Shown here: positions 55,854 to 64,000 of the stretch, piece after piece | Numbering within the stretch: position 1 is the stretch's first letter | Layout: each line of letters begins with the position of its first letter | NCBI GenBank assembly: GCA_943787725.1 | Contig: CALSNM010000014.1 | Span: 1-64,000, forward strand | Direction of reading: 5' to 3' | Source: an uncultured Flavobacteriales bacterium | GTDB lineage: Bacteria > Bacteroidota > Bacteroidia > Flavobacteriales_D > Parvicellaceae | Length of the DNA: 64,000 nucleotides | The notes under the pieces: generated by a model | Database searches by the model: none | What the model saw: only the letters and a program-made list of their open reading frames with translations | What the model was told of the DNA's origin: nothing | Position numbers and translations under genes: made by a program

Positions 55854-56141
55854 GTTTTTAATGTGAAAACAGCTTTTTCCTTTTAACATTTTCCGCAAAG
55901 CAGGAGAAATATCTTTAAAGGCATCAACATGCGTATAAATAGGGAAGAAGTATAAGCGAATATCTTTTGGCTTAGGCACTACGCTTGCAAAATACAAACC
56001 ATCTACTTTTCTTTTGCCTTGCCTTGCTTCAATAGTGCCCGTTACTTCAAAAGTGACTTCTGAGTTTTTCGTGATTTTTAAAGCAGGTTTTTGTGCGATT
56101 AAAGCGTCTTTAAGAAATTGCTGTATTTCAGCCAATGTCAT
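55773..56141 (-). CDS. DUF1801 domain protein
   Basis: A 122-residue protein. The pattern DGLYFASVVPKPKDIRLYFFPIYTHVDAFKDISPALRKMLKGKSCFHIKNLDEDL, with the central CFHI, matches DUF1801 (YdhG/YjbR-like fold). Cytosolic, function unknown. Its 3' end overlaps the end of the convergent membrane-protein gene by about 80 bases; a downstream neighbour ribBA begins 11 bases upstream of it on the same strand, so the two may be co-transcribed. Confidence 0.78.
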   Translation of the reverse strand: MTLAEIQQFLKDALIAQKPALKITKNSEVTFEVTGTIEARQGKRKVDGLYFASVVPKPKDIRLYFFPIYTHVDAFKDISPALRKMLKGKSCFHIKNLDEDLKVEIMKMIQLGIRVFQKDGLI

Positions 56142-56152
56142 AGGATATCTGC

Positions 56153-57370
56153 TTATTTTTTCCCCATTTTCAAAGTATGCCCTAACTTATCTTTTTTTGC
56201 TTTAAGATATGCTTCATTGTGTTCATTGTGATCAACTTCAATAGCGACATTTTCAACTATTTCCAACCCATAACCAATTAAACCAGTACGTTTTTTTGGA
56301 TTGTTCGTCATTAAGCGCATTTTCCGCACTCCGAGATGTCTTAATATTTGTGCACCTATTCCGTAATCTCTTTGATCTGCTTGAAACCCTAATTTTAGAT
56401 TGGCTTCTACTGTATCGTAACCTTCTTCTTGAAGCTTATAGGCTTGTAGTTTATTGACTAATCCTATTCCTCTACCTTCTTGATTCATGTATAATACAAC
56501 ACCTTTTCCTTCTTTTTCTATTTGATCCAAGGCATTTGCTAATTGAGATCCACAATCACACCTTAAGGAGTCTAATATGTCTCCTGTAAAACAAGATGAA
56601 TGTACTCTTACCAAAACAGCATCATCCTCTGTCCAATTTCCTTTTGTAATTGCAAGATGTTCTTCTCCAGATGTAGTTTGTTTAAACGCAGCTAATTTAA
56701 AATCACCATGTTTTGTAGGCATATCGACTTCTACTAATTTTTCAATTAATGATTCATGCCGTAATCGATAATTGATTAAATCTTCAATACTTACTAATTT
56801 GAGTTTAAACCTTTTTGCAATTTCAATTAACTGCGGCAATCTGGCCATTGATCCATCCTCATTCAATATCTCAACAATTAGACCGGCTGCATTAAATCCT
56901 GCCAACCGTGCAAAGTCAATAGCAGCTTCTGTATGTCCAGCTCTTCTTAGTACGCCTCCGGCTTTTGCTCTTAAAGGGAAAATATGTCCAGGTTTTCCCA
57001 ATTCATTTGGTTGCGTGTTTGGATCGATAAGCGCTTTTACCGTTTCGAATCTATCATTTGCTGATATTCCAGTAGTAGTACCTCGCCCAATCACATCAAC
57101 AGAAACAGTAAATGGTGTTTCAAATTGCGCACTATTGTTTTGCACCATTAAGTCTAGACCTAATTCATCGCATCTATTTTCGATTAAAGGAGCACATATA
57201 AGGCCTCGGCCGTGGGTTGCCATAAAATTGATAATGTCAGGAGTAACGTTTTCTGCGGCGGTTAAAAAATCACCTTCGTTTTCTCTGTTTTCATCATCCA
57301 CAACAATAATCACCTTACCTTGTTTGATGTCTTCTATTGCGTCTTCTATTGAATCTAATTGAAATTCCAT
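56153..57370 (-). CDS. ribBA: Bifunctional DHBP synthase / GTP cyclohydrolase II
   Basis: Two steps of riboflavin synthesis in one 405-residue protein. The N-terminal RibB half makes 3,4-dihydroxy-2-butanone 4-phosphate ([45 protein letters not shown]). The C-terminal RibA half opens GTP and has the zinc cysteines in [20 protein letters not shown], plus [10 protein letters not shown] and TNNPKK. Full length. No FMN riboswitch is visible in the short upstream gap. It supplies the precursor of the FMN used by the neighbouring flavoprotein, but on the other strand and with no shared operator. Confidence 0.94.
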   Translation of the reverse strand: MEFQLDSIEDAIEDIKQGKVIIVVDDENRENEGDFLTAAENVTPDIINFMATHGRGLICAPLIENRCDELGLDLMVQNNSAQFETPFTVSVDVIGRGTTTGISANDRFETVKALIDPNTQPNELGKPGHIFPLRAKAGGVLRRAGHTEAAIDFARLAGFNAAGLIVEILNEDGSMARLPQLIEIAKRFKLKLVSIEDLINYRLRHESLIEKLVEVDMPTKHGDFKLAAFKQTTSGEEHLAITKGNWTEDDAVLVRVHSSCFTGDILDSLRCDCGSQLANALDQIEKEGKGVVLYMNQEGRGIGLVNKLQAYKLQEEGYDTVEANLKLGFQADQRDYGIGAQILRHLGVRKMRLMTNNPKKRTGLIGYGLEIVENVAIEVDHNEHNEAYLKAKKDKLGHTLKMGKK

Positions 57371-57424
57371 GTGCTTTTTTTATAAGGTTGCAAAGATAAG
57401 GTTAAATAGAGATGATTCTATAGA

Positions 57425-58590
57425 TTACTTCTTGTTTTCTATTAAATGTATTAAGTTTTGGGTTGAAACCTTCCAATTAAAGGTGTTTTCCACGTATTTC
57501 TTTCCAGCGGCTGCGACGGTATCACTTTTGTCGGGGTCGGAAAGTAAATTAAGGATAAGAAGTTTATATTCTTCGGGAGTGTTTCCGATTAAAATTTCTT
57601 TTTTATCTGTGGCTTTTAGCGCATTGTTAGCAAGACTAGAGGTAATACAAGGGATCCTCATTGCCATTGCTTCTAATAATTTATTTTGAAGGCCCGTACC
57701 TATGTTTAAAGGTGCGAAAAATATTCTCCCTTTCGCATAGGATTCTCTAATGTCATCTACCCAACCAGAAACAGTAACATGTTTAGAGGCGAGTTCCAAT
57801 ACCGCTTTTGCAGGAGATGATCCTGAAAGTAAAATTCTAATGTCCGGTTTCTCTTTAAGAAGAATGGGTAGAATTTCATTGACAATAAAAAGTGCACTTT
57901 CTACATTTGGTGCATAACGCATGTTTCCAACAAATACCAAATCGTATTGTTTGTCAATGTCTAAAGGTGTAAATTTTGATAAATCTATTCCATTTGGAAT
58001 AATCGCTATTTTGGCTCTGTTTGGATGGAAGATAAATTCTTGATCTTGTTTAGAAATTATTGTTTTATTTTCAAAATATTCGAAAATTAAATTTTCATAT
58101 TTCTTAAGCCTTTGAAATTCAGCTTTAATGAATGGCTTTTTCCATCCAGCATTTTCTATACGCCTTTCCATTCCTTTGGAGAATGTATCCATGTAGTCCA
58201 ATGTTTTCGGAATAGCATGTTCGTGTTTTACATATTCTGCAGTTCGTAGCAATTGACAGTAGATATGATCTGGTTGTATATTTTTTATTTGTTGTTTTAT
58301 TTTACGATGCGCGTGGCCTTGATAGAAATACCAAACTTGAAAGGGTAGGGATGAAAATAGTCCAATAAATATATTGATTACAATTTGCCATTTTCGCAAT
58401 TGGATTACGTTTACACTTTTGCAGTAAGCTTCCAAATGTTTTAAATGTTCGCTTGGATATTGCTGTCATCTAAACAACAGAGATGAATTTCATGAAACGC
58501 AGATAATTCCTTTATTTGGTAATAAGCACGTAGTTTATCTCCTTTGTCTAATGGATAAGGAAATCGGGAAAGAAGCACGAAAATTTTCAT
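57425..58590 (-). CDS. Family 4 glycosyltransferase, one frameshift
   Basis: The gene starts at ATG 58590 (MKIFVLLSRFPYPLDKGDKLRAYYQIKEL) and reads to the stop at 57425; the break is near 58465, where ATCCAAGC stands for ATCCCAAGC (one C missing in a C run) and DDSN-IPSEHLKHLEAY is restored. The GT-B fold has IPNGIDLSKFTPL, DLVFVGNMRYAPN and the donor-site FFAPLNIGTGLQNKLLEAMAM. About 388 residues. It should add a sugar to a surface glycan. It is followed upstream (58603) by a second glycosyltransferase in the same direction. Confidence 0.8.
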
Positions 58591-58602
58591 TTGCCCAAGA
58601 CT

Positions 58603-59803
58603 TTATCTGTAAAACGAAAGAAGTTTTTCTGTTATACGTTGATTATTGTAGTAGGTCTCTACTAATTTTTTTCCATTTTGACCAATTTCATACAATTTTT
58701 CAGGGTTTGCTTTTAACCATGAAAGTTGCCGGTTAAATTCTTTTGCATTATTAGCAATCAGAATGTTCTGCCCATCTTTATAGTCTATTCCTTCCGCTCC
58801 GATTGTTGTAGAAATGATAACGCGTCCTAAAGCCATTCCTTCAATAATTTTAATACGCATTCCTCCAGCAGATAATAGCGGTACAATCATAATATCATTT
58901 GATAACATGAAATCTTGAGCGCTTTCAACTTCAGTATGGTTAATCATACTTGGGACTTCTTTTTCAATAAACCAATCTGGCATAGACTCTTCCTGCAATG
59001 TGTAATTCTAAATCTGGATTTGCTTTAAAACAGAAGGCCATACTTCTTCAATAAACCAAGAAATTCCTTCCATGTTGGGTTTCCAGTCCATAGCTCCTAT
59101 GTGAAAAAGTCTGAATTCATTTATTTTTCTTCGCTTCTAATTTGGCAGCTGATTGTAAGCTTTTAGAGCTTATTCCGAATGGAATGTAATCATCGGTTTT
59201 TTACAACCAAGTTGAATGTATTTATTTTGGTCTTGTGAACTTATGCTAGCAATTCCATCAATTGAAGAAAATATGTTGGTTTCATATTTTTTTAGTTGTT
59301 GCGCTAATATTTTTAGGTAAACTTTTTTTGCAGGGTTACCAGGTGCAACTAGAAAGACGTTGCCATATCATGTATTCTAAATTATGAGAACGAAGAACGA
59401 TCTTGGCTTAGAGAACCTTCTTATTGTGTGGACATAAGGAGTCATGAATAGGCTTTCCAAATGGATAATGTCGTATGCATTTGCTTCAAGTGTTTTCCGC
59501 AGAAGAATATCAAAATCAGTCGAAAAAAAACGGCTGATATTATACGAGTCAGATGTAACAAGGCTTGAGAATGCGTCTACAAGGTTTATTTTTGTATCCA
59601 CAAATACACTCTCAATATTGGTAGCAGATAGGTAATCATTGCTGATAGTGTTTTTTGTCAAAAGGGTGTTTTTTTGTGCTAATTGTGAGAACTTTTACGT
59701 CAACTCCATTTTCAATAAAGCCTTTAGTTATGTTGTTTATTGCGATACACCCTCCATCAACCGAAGGTTGTGGAGGCTTATGGCATAGTTGTAAGACTTT
59801 CAT
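58603..59803 (-). pseudogene. Family 4 glycosyltransferase with multiple frameshifts
   Basis: The start is at 59803 (MKVLQLCHKPPQPSVDGGCIAINNITKGF), overlapping the stop of the LptF/G gene by one base. The frame breaks near 59640, 59400, 59355, 59200, 59140, 59040 and 58985. Recognisable pieces are KIVLRSHNLEYMIWQRL, FGISSKSLQSAAKLEA, IGAMDWKPNMEGISWFIEEVWPSV and the donor-site SAGGMRIKIIEGMALGRVII. A full product would be about 400 residues. As with the S9 gene, dense breaks mean either decay or poor sequence. Confidence 0.72.
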
Positions 59804-61252
59804 TATTTCTTTTTTCCAAAATTAAATTTAAATAGCTTTTGGTAAAATTCCATATCAAATAATTTTGAGTCATTATTTGCTTTGTAGAAAATAAAAATTG
59901 CTATTGGACTTAACACGATTGCACTAAGCCACATCCCTAAGGTAACATTAATTTCTTCAGCCATCGACATTTCGTCTCCCGCTCTTGTAAGTATGAAATA
60001 GACAAGGAATAAAAGAATGGCTATAATAACGGGCCAGCCCAAGCCTCCTTTTCGAACTATAGCACCTAATGGTGCACCCAGAAAGAACAGCATCATGCAT
60101 GCATAAGCAAGTGTGTATTTTCGGTGCCATTCAACATCTAAGTTTGATAAATATTGCTCGGGTATGCTGCACCCTTCTTTTGTCCATTTCTAGCGTTCTT
60201 ATTGTGTTTTTAACTGACGCAATGGCTCCGTGTATATTTCTTTTTTGATCGGGTTTTGAGAGCGATTCAAAATAATTTAAGGTAGGAGTAAAGCTATTTA
60301 ATGTTTTACTAGAGTCATTTTTTGTTCGAAGAAGGTGAGCGTATTGCCAATAAATGTGGTTGTTCTTTGTATTCTTTTTTCCGTTTCTTTATAAGTGGAA
60401 TCTTTCAATTCTTGAATTTGACTGAGGCTTAATAAGTATTCAGGATTCTCGTATACATCATCTTCGCTTTTTTCGAACTCCATAGAAGTTAGGTTAAAAC
60501 TCAAGGCTGCTTTATCAAAATAATAGCGCATAAAAGGCATTTCAGAATTAGCAACACTGGCAGGATCCATTTCTTGAACAATATACCCATCGACTAAATC
60601 TAAGTAGTAATTTTTTCTTGTCTTTTGATTGTGATATTCTACCTTGCTGCGAGCGTATTATTCTTTTATAATCTCTAGGGTCTGTGGCTATTTTATTGGG
60701 TTTTAGAGTTCCTGAGTAGTCGTATATTACTAGGTCGTATAAGTCCTTTCCATCTTCACTTTTCTTCCCAACTCGAATGCTGAAATTTTCCATTTCATTG
60801 TAAAAAATACCTTCTTTTAAGATGATTCCAGCTTTTGTATTTTGAATGTCGGTAATTAGCACCTGCATTTTAAACTTGGCTAATGGCCATAGGTTATTGG
60901 AAAAGAAAAAAGCACCAGCGGAAACAAACACCATTAAGACGATTAAAGGTTTCATGATTTTTGTTAATGACAGCCCAGAAGCTTTCATTGCTGTTAGTTC
61001 ATTGTGTTCTCCTAAGTTTCCAAATGCCATAATTGAAGCAAGTAGAATAGAGAGAGGAAGAGCTACAGGAACCCATGTTGCAGAAGCATAAAATAGGAGT
61101 TCCAGAATAATGTACCATTCTAGTCCCTTACCCATAAAGTCATCAACATATAACCATACAAATTGGAGGTCTAATATGACCATCCAAATCATAAAATTAA
61201 GAATGAAAGGACCTATAAAAGCTTTAAGAACAACCCACCCAAGTTTTTTCAA
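59803..61252 (-). CDS. LptF/LptG family permease, three frameshifts
   Basis: An inner-membrane permease of the LPS-export (LptBFG) system. The N-terminus has MKKLGWVVLKAFIGPFILNFMIWMVILDLQFVW and the family's PLSILLASIMAFGNLGEHNELTAMKASGLS; the C-terminal helices end FIFYKANNDSKLF. Frameshifts are near 60611-60616 (six A's where five give KKNYYLDLVDGYIVQEM), near 60298, and near 60190. Restored length is about 480 residues. LptF versus LptG is not resolved. Its last codon overlaps the start of the glycosyltransferase gene, so it belongs to the same operon. Confidence 0.82.
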
Positions 61253-61306
61253 GACAGAGTGTATTTAATTAGTTTAGAAATATAGAACGGTAAAAAAGGA
61301 AGAATG

Positions 61307-61687
61307 TTATCCGCCAATAACCTGTTTTAATTTAGCAACCGTATTGTCCCAGAGAAGTTTTGCTCCATCCATCTCATCTTCTTCCGCAAAATCAGTAACC
61401 AGTAATGCAACTTCTTTGGTTAGGGGGTCAATATTAATTAATAGTTCAAAGTAGTAATCTTCACCTTCATCTTCTTCCCATTGAAAACGAATAGAATCTC
61501 CCTTTTTTTGTTGCATTAATTTTGCAACCTCTTCATCTCCATCCCAAAAAAAAGTATATCGATCATCTTTAATGTTTACATCATCAGCGTACCATTCAGA
61601 TAGTCCGCTGGGTGTAGTGATACACGTAAATAAGATATTTGGTGACGTATTGACTATATATTCTAATTCGTATTTAATTTTTTTCAT
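61307..61687 (-). CDS. START-like (SRPBCC) domain protein
   Basis: A 126-residue single-domain protein of the SRPBCC/AHSA1 fold (YELEYIVNTSPNILFTCITTPSGLSEWYADDVNI...RFQWEEDEGEDYYFELLINID...LLWDNTVAKLKQVIG). This Bacteroidota-restricted START-like protein commonly lies next to the LptF/G gene, as here (54 bases upstream of it). Hydrophobic-ligand binding is inferred for the fold; function unknown. Confidence 0.85.
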   Translation of the reverse strand: MKKIKYELEYIVNTSPNILFTCITTPSGLSEWYADDVNIKDDRYTFFWDGDEEVAKLMQQKKGDSIRFQWEEDEGEDYYFELLINIDPLTKEVALLVTDFAEEDEMDGAKLLWDNTVAKLKQVIGG

Positions 61688-61843
61688 TCTAACAATCTAT
61701 TTACTCCAGAATTGGAATGTTCACAATATAACAATAATAATAGGTTTACAATATCATTTTTGTATTAAAGGTTCCAAAATTTCATTTTCGGTCAATTTTT
61801 ACAGAAATAAAAAAGTCTTGCAAAATATCCTTTAAGAAATCTC

Positions 61844-61871
61844 TTGTAGTTAAGGAGAATTTATATATTTG
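61844..61871 (+). promoter_or_regulatory. tRNA promoter
   Basis: TTG (61844-61846), 17 bases, TATATTTG (61864-61871): a perfect Bacteroidota -33/-7 pair. The tRNA begins at 61887, 15 bases after the -7 box. Confidence 0.8.
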
Positions 61872-61886
61872 CGGCCTTCTAATCAT

Positions 61887-61963
61887 GGCGCGGTAGCTCA
61901 GTTGGTTAGAGCGCAGGATTCATAACCCTGAGGCCGCGAGTTCAAATCTCGCTCGCGCTACCA
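61887..61963 (+). tRNA. tRNA with CAT anticodon (elongator Met or Ile2)
   Basis: A 77-base tRNA with a complete cloverleaf. The acceptor GGCGCGG (61887-61893) pairs with TCGCGCT. The T arm GCGAG/CTCGC has loop TTCAAAT. The anticodon loop is TTCATAA and CCA is encoded (61961-61963). The 1-72 pair is G-T, not the C-A mismatch of initiator tRNA, so it is not fMet. The anticodon stem has an A31-C39 mismatch. Whether it is elongator Met or the lysidine-modified Ile2 cannot be settled from this alone. Confidence 0.9.
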
Positions 61964-61994
61964 AAAAGCTGGATTTTTATCCAGCTTTTTTTAT
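61963..61994 (+). terminator. Rho-independent terminator after the tRNA
   Basis: AAAAAGCTGGAT (61963-61974), loop TTTT, ATCCAGCTTTTT (61979-61990): a perfect 12-base stem followed by T's. It starts at the last base of the tRNA's encoded CCA. Confidence 0.9.
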
Positions 61995-62343
61995 ACCCTT
62001 TTTTTTATGAATGTCAATTCAATAAAAAATAGAGTGTATGAAAAACAGTCGGTTACGCCTGCTTTTTGGTATAAGCCCAACCAGTATTCACTGAGCGTAG
62101 CGAAGTAAATCTCATTAATTAAATTCATGAATATGTTCTTGCGCTAGGAATTGCGGTAGGTCTTGCGCTAGGAATTTCCTGGTTTTAGGGTTTTAGAAAC
62201 AATACAAAGACTGGATAGAACAGCCAAATGATACTATTTCAACACATTACGCTAGCATTGGGTTGAATAATTATTATTTTACCTCTCAGCGGTTACTTCT
62301 TCGCTATTGGGGTATCCACTTTTTTTTTAGTATTTTAGTTTTT
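61995..62343. other. Gene-free stretch with a short direct repeat
   Basis: No gene is supported in this 349-base stretch. It contains a 16-base direct repeat (TCTTGCGCTAGGAATT) at 62137-62152 and 62161-62176, period 24. A motif CTGAGCGTAGCGAAG at 62089-62105 resembles the dispersed imperfect palindromes often seen in Bacteroidota intergenic DNA. The promoter of the next gene must also lie here. Confidence 0.5.
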
Positions 62344-63075
62344 ATGTCTAGAACTACTTTAGTATTACTTATTTTCTTTTTTAGTTTGAGTAATATTCTT
62401 TCTCAAGCTAGTATAATTAGACGAGCGGGAGTAATTTTGAATGCCACCAAGCATATTGTTGATATTTATGATGAAAAATATTTACCATTAGAACCCGTTG
62501 AAAAATTGTCGTGGATGAATTTGAAACCAATTGATTATTCGAAATATCTGAAGCAGCCTAATAGTGAGGCATTACAAAAAGTTTTAAATCAAAATTCCTT
62601 AAGTTCGAAAGAAAAGGCTGATGCTTATAGTTTACTAATTGGTAAAATTACAAATGACTTAAGTGTAGACAGTTTAACAATGCCTTCAAAAGCTATACAG
62701 GATATTTTAGTTAATGGTAATACTGAAGGAAGATCATCTTTTCTTTTAGAAGATGTAATACCAGTAGGTCAAGAGATAAAGGGTGGTATATATACAGCTA
62801 ATTCTAAAATTAGTTTAGGTGATGATGGTGCAGGAAATAAGTTTTTTGATATTTCTGATACATATAAACCTGGAGACCAAGTTCCTTATTTTGGAATTCC
62901 TAGTGATGCTACTAAAACAAGTTTTAGAAATAGATTATATTATAAACCTAATGAAAAATCAGCATCAGAAATTAGAATCAACAACGTCAATTTAGGAATA
63001 AAAAAATTACGTGAATATAAATCATTCCAAACAGCGAAATCACCGGTTCGTAAACTTTTAACTGATTTCGATTGA
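62344..63075 (+). CDS. Secreted protein of unknown function
   Basis: The start at 62344 (MSRTTLVLLIFFFSLSNILSQ) gives a 243-residue protein with a clear signal peptide; a longer open frame upstream is spurious. The mature part begins ASIIRRAGVILNATKHIVDIYDEKY and contains many Lys, Asn and Ser, with a PVGQEIKGGIYTANSKISLGDDGAGNKFFDISD segment; no catalytic motif or known domain. It precedes, on the same strand, a secreted serine protease gene (60 bases away), which may be its partner. Confidence 0.65.
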   Translation: MSRTTLVLLIFFFSLSNILSQASIIRRAGVILNATKHIVDIYDEKYLPLEPVEKLSWMNLKPIDYSKYLKQPNSEALQKVLNQNSLSSKEKADAYSLLIGKITNDLSVDSLTMPSKAIQDILVNGNTEGRSSFLLEDVIPVGQEIKGGIYTANSKISLGDDGAGNKFFDISDTYKPGDQVPYFGIPSDATKTSFRNRLYYKPNEKSASEIRINNVNLGIKKLREYKSFQTAKSPVRKLLTDFD

Positions 63076-63135
63076 TGAAGTAGAAGCATGCATTTTTTAC
63101 TTAATTTAGACTCAACATTAATAAATTAAATTAAA

Positions 63136-64000
63136 ATGAAAAAAATTCTATTGCTTTTCACATTCTTAATTCCGGCCATTTTCATTCCGACATCATATGG
63201 GCAGAAATTATCTAATTTGGTTGCTAAAAAGGAGAAAGCAATTTTTCAAATATTTGTTTATGATGAATATGGTTCACAATTAAGTCAAGGTACCGGATTT
63301 TATATTAATAGGCAAGGGAAAGCTCTAACGAATGTTCACGTTATAAAAGATGCGAAATTTGCATTTATCAAAGATTATACGGGGAATTTATATCAAATAA
63401 AAAAGATTAACCGTGTTTGTGAAGCTTGTGATATTGCTGAAATAATTATTGATAATAAAGGTCAAACAAACGCATTTTTAACTACAACCAAGTCAATTCC
63501 ACCTAAAGCCTCTGAAATTTTTGTAATTGGTAATCCTGAAGGGTTTGAAAGCACTGTCAGTGCCGGTATAATATCATCTATAAGAGAAGAAGAAAATAAA
63601 AAGATTCAAATCTCTGCTCCAATTTCACCCGGCAGTAGTGGCAGCCCAATAATGGATATGAAAGGCCGTGTAATTGGAATTGCAACGGAACAATTTGAAG
63701 GTCAAAACTTAAATTTTGGCTATTGGATTGGTTGTATGACTAAGTTATCTGAAAATCATAATTATAGAATTTCCAATAACGATTCACAAGACTTTTATGT
63801 TTTAAATGAAATTTGTAAAACGGATCACAACTTGATCTTAAATTCAATTGAATTAAATACTGAAAATACCGTTATCAACCTCTCGTTCACCAATATGGTA
63901 TTAGCCTACGGTAATGACATGGGCATCTGGTCAGGAGTTGGTAACAGGGCGGAGTCCTTTTATATTCTGGATAATATAACCGGAGAAAAGTTTTATGCCT
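63136..64000 (+). CDS. Secreted trypsin-like/HtrA-type serine protease, cut by the right edge
   Basis: 288 residues are visible; the gene runs off the window. Signal peptide (LLLFTFLIPAIFIPTSYGQ). A chymotrypsin-fold protease domain follows, with His68 (TNVHVI), Asp99 (ACDIAEI) and Ser168 (PGSSGSPIMD), the complete triad in the order and spacing of DegP/HtrA-like proteases. After about residue 210 a second region begins (NLILNSIELNTENTVINLSF), resembling small beta-sandwich domains of Bacteroidota surface proteins. No PDZ domain is seen in the visible part. Confidence 0.82.
   Translation, partial: MKKILLLFTFLIPAIFIPTSYGQKLSNLVAKKEKAIFQIFVYDEYGSQLSQGTGFYINRQGKALTNVHVIKDAKFAFIKDYTGNLYQIKKINRVCEACDIAEIIIDNKGQTNAFLTTTKSIPPKASEIFVIGNPEGFESTVSAGIISSIREEENKKIQISAPISPGSSGSPIMDMKGRVIGIATEQFEGQNLNFGYWIGCMTKLSENHNYRISNNDSQDFYVLNEICKTDHNLILNSIELNTENTVINLSFTNMVLAYGNDMGIWSGVGNRAESFYILDNITGEKFYA

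Noticed and set aside
56772..57362. 196-residue plus-strand open frame opposite ribBA
   Set aside because: ribBA is clearly the coding strand, with intact motifs; the antisense frame lacks any recognisable domain.
57371..57424. FMN riboswitch before ribBA
   Set aside because: The space is only about 50 bases to the next gene and none of the conserved FMN-element segments is seen.
1..64000. CRISPR arrays, prophage, insertion sequences, rRNA genes
   Set aside because: No spaced direct-repeat array, no integrase, transposase or phage structural gene and no rRNA-like stretch found on either strand.

Overview
The window is chromosomal DNA from a member of the Bacteroidota, most likely order Flavobacteriales. 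It is A+T-rich. Two promoters carry good -33/-7 elements of the TTG / TAnnTTTG type. The gene set is typical of the group: a long NusB with an N-terminal extension, DUF5683 downstream of parAB, a LysM receptor-like protein after guaA, DUF3276, an S46 dipeptidyl-peptidase, fused RibBA and a START-like protein. I see no prophage, insertion sequence, CRISPR array or rRNA operon.

Layout. 1-8 kb: a frameshifted lipoprotein cut by the left edge, a Gfo/Idh oxidoreductase, pcm, an outer-membrane barrel protein, a sulfurtransferase, smpB, a secreted VIT/VWA protein and a DUF445 membrane protein. 8-16 kb: a lipoprotein, a dihydrolipoamide-dehydrogenase-like flavoprotein without the usual redox cysteines, DUF5683-parB-parA, an FMN reductase, DUF3276 and an ABC exporter. 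16-26 kb: leucine dehydrogenase-nusB-DUF1573-yajC-coaE, then on the other strand a nucleoside-gate transporter, a glutamine amidotransferase, a Sua5/YrdC protein, transaldolase, a GNAT protein, an MFS carrier and miaA. 26-43 kb: guaA and a LysM receptor-like protein, topB, a BamA/TamA-type barrel, htpG, a TerB-DnaJ/rhomboid pair, a probable PDDEXK-fold protein and aspC. 43-51 kb: S46 DPP7-type peptidase, a hidden relic of tag (3-methyladenine DNA glycosylase I), a VOC protein, an M3 metallopeptidase and a heavily frameshifted S9 peptidase. 51-57 kb: feoB diverging from a porin / flavinylated FMN-binding protein / small protein / membrane protein operon, then DUF1801 and ribBA. 57-62 kb: two glycosyltransferases and an LptF/LptG permease, all frameshifted, and a START-like protein. 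62-64 kb: a CAT-anticodon tRNA with its own promoter and terminator, a short intergenic stretch with a direct repeat, a secreted protein of unknown function and an HtrA/trypsin-like protease running off the right edge.

Most interesting region: the feoB/porin intergenic space (52827-53113). The two divergent promoters carry near-identical palindromic sites, 22 of 23 bases the same when each is read toward its own gene. Each site contains the -33 TTG, and each is followed by exactly 20 bases and then a -7 box. This ties ferrous-iron uptake to a porin, a covalently flavinylated periplasmic protein and a small histidine-bearing membrane protein. I propose an iron-responsive envelope ferric-reduction/uptake module. 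That function is inference; the operator symmetry and the SGAT flavinylation motif are visible in the sequence.

Caution on quality: at least ten genes, including the normally essential guaA and nusB, carry one or more single-base frameshifts, and several lie in A/T or C homopolymer runs. This looks more like residual sequencing or assembly error than wholesale gene decay, although the S9 peptidase and the second glycosyltransferase have so many breaks that true decay cannot be excluded. The tag relic, by contrast, is truncated to its first third and looks like a real pseudogene.
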